NCBI RefSeq assembly: GCF_021295345.1
Contig: NZ_JAIMJB010000029.1
Location: 1 to 38,333, forward strand
Length of the DNA stretch: 38,333 bases
Source of the DNA: Motilimonas eburnea
GTDB lineage: Bacteria; Pseudomonadota; Gammaproteobacteria; Enterobacterales; CBDFNC01
Reading direction: 5' to 3'
The translations under genes were made by a program, and so were the position numbers. The notes below the pieces were generated by a model. It was not told the DNA's origin, ran no database searches, and saw only the letters and a program-made list of their open reading frames with translations. Below, in pieces: positions 35,637 through 38,333 of this stretch (position 1 is the first letter of the stretch; the number at the start of each line of letters is the position of its first letter).

Positions 35637-36800
35637 TTACTTCTCCTGCGCCATGGCCTTAAAGGCCTTGTCTAAATCGGCGATTAAGTCGTCAGCATCT
35701 TCTAGGCCAACGGATAAACGAATAAGCGTATTAAATATACCTGCCTCAGCTTGGGCTTCGTCACTCATGGCTCGGTGAGTCATGGTAGCGGGATGTGCGA
35801 CAAGGCTTTCGACCCCACCCAAAGACTCAGCCAGTGAGAATAAGGCAAGGTTATCAAAAAAGATCCGCAAGCCATCCTCGTCTGCATCAAGATCAAAGCT
35901 AAACATAGAGCCAAAATCCTTTTGTTGGCGTTTTGCTATGTCATGACCGGGATGGTCAGGTAAGCTGGGATGATAAATCTTGCTCACTAAAGGCTGGGTT
36001 TGCAAATAGGCTAGGATGGCGTTGGTGTTTTCTTGGTGATTACGGATCCGCGCCCCTAGGGTGCGAATGCCGCGCAGAGTCAGATAAGAATCAAACGCCG
36101 AGCCGGTTAAGCCCAAACAGTTTGCCCACCAAGCTAAATTCTCACCCAACTCTGGATCTTTGGTCACTACCGCGCCAGCCACCACATCGGAATGACCATT
36201 AATGTATTTGGTGGTTGAGTGGATAACAATATCAGCCCCTAACTCTAGGGGCTGCTGCAATGCCGGCGAGAGGAAGGTGTTATCCACCACGACTAACGCG
36301 CCGACGGCTTTGGCTTGTTGGCAGATTTTCTCAATATCCACCACGCGTAATAACGGGTTGCTTGGCGTTTCTAACCAAACAATTTTTGGCTGTCTCGCGA
36401 TGGCGGCAGCCATCTGAGCCTCATCGCCTTGATCGATAAAGCTGACATCAAAGGCGTTTTTCTTGGCACAACAATCAAATAAACGATAGCTGCCACCGTA
36501 ACAATCGTGCGGTGCAACGAGCAGATCACCAGGGCTTAATAAGGCGGTAATAAGGTTAACGGCCGCCATCCCCGAACAAGTAATAATGCCGGTGCTGCCG
36601 TTTTCTAACTTGGCAATGGCATCACCCAGTATGGCGCGCGTGGGGTTGCCCGAGCGACTGTAATCAAAACCACGGATTTGGTTATAGCCTTCGAAGGTGT
36701 AGTTGGTACTTAAGTAAATCGGCGGTACAACCGAGCCATGTTGGGTGTCGGATTCAATGCCGGTGCGAACGGCTTGGGTGGCCTGTTTATACTGCGCCAT
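35637..36800 (-). CDS. metB: Cystathionine gamma-synthase MetB
   Basis: Joins an activated homoserine (O-succinylhomoserine in enterobacteria) with cysteine to give cystathionine. It is a PLP enzyme of the Cys/Met metabolism family. SRSGNPTR (48-55) binds the phosphate of the neighbouring subunit, and the PLP-lysine is K198 in HSTTKYINGHSD. 387 residues matches E. coli MetB (386). It is first in metB-metL, with a promoter whose -35 lies inside four tandem met boxes at 36854-36885, and divergent from metJ as in E. coli. The acyl group used here cannot be read from sequence. Confidence 0.95.
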   Translation of the reverse strand: MAQYKQATQAVRTGIESDTQHGSVVPPIYLSTNYTFEGYNQIRGFDYSRSGNPTRAILGDAIAKLENGSTGIITCSGMAAVNLITALLSPGDLLVAPHDCYGGSYRLFDCCAKKNAFDVSFIDQGDEAQMAAAIARQPKIVWLETPSNPLLRVVDIEKICQQAKAVGALVVVDNTFLSPALQQPLELGADIVIHSTTKYINGHSDVVAGAVVTKDPELGENLAWWANCLGLTGSAFDSYLTLRGIRTLGARIRNHQENTNAILAYLQTQPLVSKIYHPSLPDHPGHDIAKRQQKDFGSMFSFDLDADEDGLRIFFDNLALFSLAESLGGVESLVAHPATMTHRAMSDEAQAEAGIFNTLIRLSVGLEDADDLIADLDKAFKAMAQEK

Positions 36801-36833
36801 GATGTAAGTACTCCATTATAAATATCACTGGCA

Positions 36834-36862
36834 ACTTTAAGCCAGCAAGAGTAAGACGTCAA
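36834..36862 (-). promoter_or_regulatory. metB promoter
   Basis: On the minus strand TTGACG (36857-36862) and TAAAGT (36834-36839) are separated by 17 bp. The -35 is part of the first met box, so MetJ binding would directly exclude RNA polymerase. Confidence 0.7.
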
Positions 36863-36885
36863 CACTTCTGGACGTCTAAACGGCT
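36854..36885. promoter_or_regulatory. MetJ operator of metBL: four tandem met boxes
   Basis: Four contiguous 8-bp units fit AGACGTCT: AGACGTCA (36854-36861), ACACTTCT (36862-36869), GGACGTCT (36870-36877) and AAACGGCT (36878-36885). Two match at 7/8. The register is unbroken, as expected for cooperative binding of MetJ dimers. Confidence 0.88.
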
Positions 36886-36991
36886 TTATCTTGATTTATT
36901 CATGCATTAGTCTACCTGAGTGCTGCTAAGGACAACAATTAATCAATGATAAATAGGCGATATTTCAGCGATAAACCAGAAACTCGGATCT

Positions 36992-37007
36992 AGCCATCTA
37001 AGCATCT
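36992..37007. promoter_or_regulatory. Putative second MetJ operator, metJ-proximal
   Basis: AGCCATCT (36992-36999, 6/8) and AAGCATCT (37000-37007, 5/8) are adjacent met-box-like units, 12 bp upstream of the predicted metJ -35. They would allow autoregulation separate from the metB operator. Confidence 0.5.
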
Positions 37008-37018
37008 TTACCGATGGA

Positions 37019-37047
37019 TTGCCTCGCTTGGCACATGGGGTTAGAAT
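37019..37047 (+). promoter_or_regulatory. Putative metJ promoter
   Basis: TTGCCT (37019-37024) and TAGAAT (37042-37047) are 17 bp apart. A perfect palindrome, GGGGTTA-GAA-TAACCCC (37037-37053), covers the -10. It implies a short leader of about 25 nt before ATG 37079. Confidence 0.5.
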
Positions 37048-37078
37048 AACCCCGATATTTGATAAGGGTAATAACAAC

Positions 37079-37402
37079 ATGACGTCTAAATGGAACGGTG
37101 AATACATCAGCCCCTACGCTGAACATGGCAAAAAAAGCGAACAAGTTAAAAAGATCACTGTTTCAATACCTCTGAAAGTCCTCAAGATCCTGACCGACGA
37201 ACGCACCCGTCGCCAAGTCAATAACTTACGCCATGCAACCAATAGTGAGCTACTTTGTGAGGCATTTTTACATGCTTACACCGGTCAACCCTTGCCTGAA
37301 GATAACGACTTGCGAAAAGATCAAAATGATGGCCTGCCAGAGCAAGTAAAGAAAATCATGCTGGAAAAAGGCATTGATATTGACGAGTACGAAACGGAAT
37401 AG
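37079..37402 (+). CDS. metJ: Methionine repressor MetJ
   Basis: SAM-dependent ribbon-helix-helix repressor of methionine genes. The 107-residue protein is nearly identical to E. coli MetJ through [18 protein letters not shown] and the DNA-contacting ribbon VKKITVSIP, then [20 protein letters not shown], which includes SAM-site residues. It diverges only at the last 25 or so residues. I place the start at ATG 37079, matching family length. A reading frame extends 20 codons further upstream, but that stretch covers the promoter. AAGGG precedes the ATG. Likely targets in this window are metF, metBL and metJ itself. Confidence 0.96.
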   Translation: MTSKWNGEYISPYAEHGKKSEQVKKITVSIPLKVLKILTDERTRRQVNNLRHATNSELLCEAFLHAYTGQPLPEDNDLRKDQNDGLPEQVKKIMLEKGIDIDEYETE

Positions 37403-37433
37403 CTGCGAGTTGTCATCTTAACCCTCCATCGCT

Positions 37434-37467
37434 CCCTTGTGCCTCCCTTATTAACCGCGCACAAGGG
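37434..37467 (+). terminator. Hairpin after metJ with an alternative pairing
   Basis: CCCTTGTGC (37434-37442) and GCACAAGGG (37459-37467) are perfect 9-bp arms. The alternative TTAACCCT (37418-37425) with AGGGTTAA (37464-37471) competes for the same right arm. No T-run follows. It is probably the metJ 3' structure. Confidence 0.45.
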
Positions 37468-37661
37468 TTAACTGAGGGTATCCCCGAGGACTTCCCCAAG
37501 GCCCGTGATTACCCCTTCGCTTTTTTAGCACATCAAACGCTCGCCCAAGTCGCATCAAATTATCACTGGCGTACTAATCCACATTTTTAGATCCGGGCAC
37601 TTTTCAGTGATCCTCTATCCTGCTAGATTAACCTGAAGTTTATTTAAGCAGGGAGCTTATT

Positions 37662-38078
37662 GTGCGTCTTTTCGCTGTTGTTTTATGTAGTAGCTTGTCC
37701 ATCTCAGCCTATGCCGAAAACCAATGTAATGAAAGTGCCATTCAAACGGTTGCGGCGGCAGATGCCAAAGCGGGAATTGAACGTTATCAAAACTTATCGA
37801 TAGATTATGCCAACTGTGAGGAATACGATGAAGAAGCCGCTAAAGCGGTGTATGACTTCAGTTATGATTTGACTTACAGCCAAGTATGCCATGGTGAAGA
37901 AGGCTTTAAATTAGGTAAAGCTGGATTACCGCCAAATGATGTCTGCAAAGATTATGTTAATGCGGGTTACTACCGCCACCGCCATGCTCAAGGCATAGAC
38001 CGTTACAAGCAAGATATGTATCAAAAGGCAAAAAAGAAAGCAGCGGCTGAAGCGGCAGCAGCGAATGGGGAACAATAA
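37662..38078 (+). CDS. Small periplasmic protein with four cysteines, unknown function
   Basis: A 138-residue exported protein. The signal peptide is about residues 1-18 (cleavage near AYA). The mature part has four cysteines (22, 52, 76, 95), which could form two disulfides. A GFKLGKAGLPPNDVC block and a later AGYYRHRHAQGIDRY block loosely recall DUF2799-type proteins, but I would not assign the family. The C-terminus is a Lys/Ala-rich helix. The start is GTG 37662, preceded by CAGGGAG. It lies alone between metJ and tuf and ends at a good hairpin. Confidence 0.75.
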   Translation: MRLFAVVLCSSLSISAYAENQCNESAIQTVAAADAKAGIERYQNLSIDYANCEEYDEEAAKAVYDFSYDLTYSQVCHGEEGFKLGKAGLPPNDVCKDYVNAGYYRHRHAQGIDRYKQDMYQKAKKKAAAEAAAANGEQ

Positions 38079-38095
38079 CCCCCGCTCCCTTCCCT

Positions 38096-38130
38096 AAGGT
38101 TAGCGCCTCGTGCGTTAACCTTCATTATTT
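38096..38130 (+). terminator. Terminator after the small periplasmic protein gene
   Basis: AAGGTTAGCGC (38096-38106), loop CTCGT, and GCGTTAACCTT (38112-38122) form an 11-bp stem with one G-U pair, followed by CATTATTTT. It is 17 nt past the stop. Confidence 0.75.
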
Positions 38131-38204
38131 TCCAACCTTTTGGCTAAGTGGCCCAATTTGCGATTGTGTTCGGTATGGATAGGGCTCGTTAAACAACAGG
38201 CAAT

Positions 38205-38230
38205 AAAAAAGGCCGCCGAAGCGACCTTTT
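38205..38230 (-). terminator. Rho-independent terminator of tuf
   Basis: On the minus strand GGTCGC, a TTCG loop and GCGGCC form a 6-bp stem extended by A/T pairs and followed by a T-run. It is 22 nt past the tuf stop. Confidence 0.9.
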
Positions 38231-38252
38231 TAATCTTTCAACTCAATCGAAC

Positions 38253-38333
38253 TTATTCGATGATTGAAGATACAACACCAGCACCAACTGTACGGCCACC
38301 TTCGCGGATTGCGAAACGTAGACCTTCGTCCAT
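38253..38333 (-). CDS. tuf: Elongation factor Tu, C-terminal end (partial)
   Basis: The minus strand encodes the last 26 residues of EF-Tu (FAIREGGRTVGAGVVSSIIE preceded by MDEGLR), then TAA. The remainder lies beyond the right edge, so the Met at the edge is internal, not the start. EF-Tu delivers aminoacyl-tRNA to the ribosome. Whether this is tufA or tufB cannot be decided from this piece. A TTCG-loop terminator follows. Confidence 0.97.
   Translation of the reverse strand: MDEGLRFAIREGGRTVGAGVVSSIIE

Noticed and set aside
37019-37078. N-terminal extension of metJ by 20 codons
   Set aside because: The extension covers the promoter-like -35/-10 pair and palindrome, and MetJ proteins begin near the [15 protein letters not shown] block.
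37080-37087. Single met-box-like TGACGTCT over the metJ start codon
   Set aside because: It matches 7/8 but has no adjacent unit in register. MetJ needs at least two tandem boxes, so a functional operator is unlikely.

Overview
The window looks like chromosomal DNA of a marine-type gammaproteobacterium of the Alteromonadales, probably near Shewanella, Paraferrimonas or Ferrimonas. This is inferred from gene order and protein character, not from a search. It begins in the 5' end of a 16S rRNA gene and ends in the 3' end of a tuf gene. The gene content is that of the E. coli 86-90 min region (pepQ-yigZ-trkH-hemG-rrs, ppc/argECBH, metF, metJBL, tuf), rearranged and with accessory genes in between.

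Region 1 (1-4.6 kb): an rRNA operon start with two strong GC-discriminator promoters and a boxA leader, then hemG, trkH, yigZ and pepQ, all on the minus strand. Region 2 (4.7-9.9 kb) is accessory: a membrane diguanylate cyclase, a two-gene MbnP/MbnH-like pair (copper lipoprotein plus di-haem peroxidase), a glutaredoxin whose 3' end is rewritten by a 262-bp inverted-repeat element inserted at TA, a small unknown protein, an alpha-carbonic anhydrase and an ABM-family monooxygenase.

Region 3 (9.9-20.4 kb): the arginine block argC-argB-argF-argG-argH(A) on the minus strand, with divergent argE and then ppc on the plus strand. ArgH carries a C-terminal GNAT domain that probably supplies N-acetylglutamate synthase. 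Two ARG boxes at the canonical 21-bp spacing lie in the argC/argE gap. Region 4 (20.5-27.7 kb) holds two orphan periplasmic solute-binding-like proteins, a lipoprotein alpha/beta-hydrolase peptidase, a Crp/Fnr-type regulator divergent from an SDR-TVP38 gene pair, a CYTH protein and an AraC/GyrI regulator.

Region 5 (27.7-37.4 kb): the methionine regulon. metF, metB-metL and metJ each have a recognisable promoter with tandem 8-bp MetJ boxes. Interspersed are a GNAT-nitrilase fusion, an EamA exporter with a divergent AraC regulator, and an AT-rich small membrane protein that looks foreign. The window closes with a small four-cysteine periplasmic protein and the tail of tuf.

The best leads are the MbnPH-like pair, the element that rewrites the glutaredoxin C-terminus, an inverted repeat covering the start of the SDR gene, and an interleaved (pseudoknot-like) pair of inverted repeats between convergent genes.
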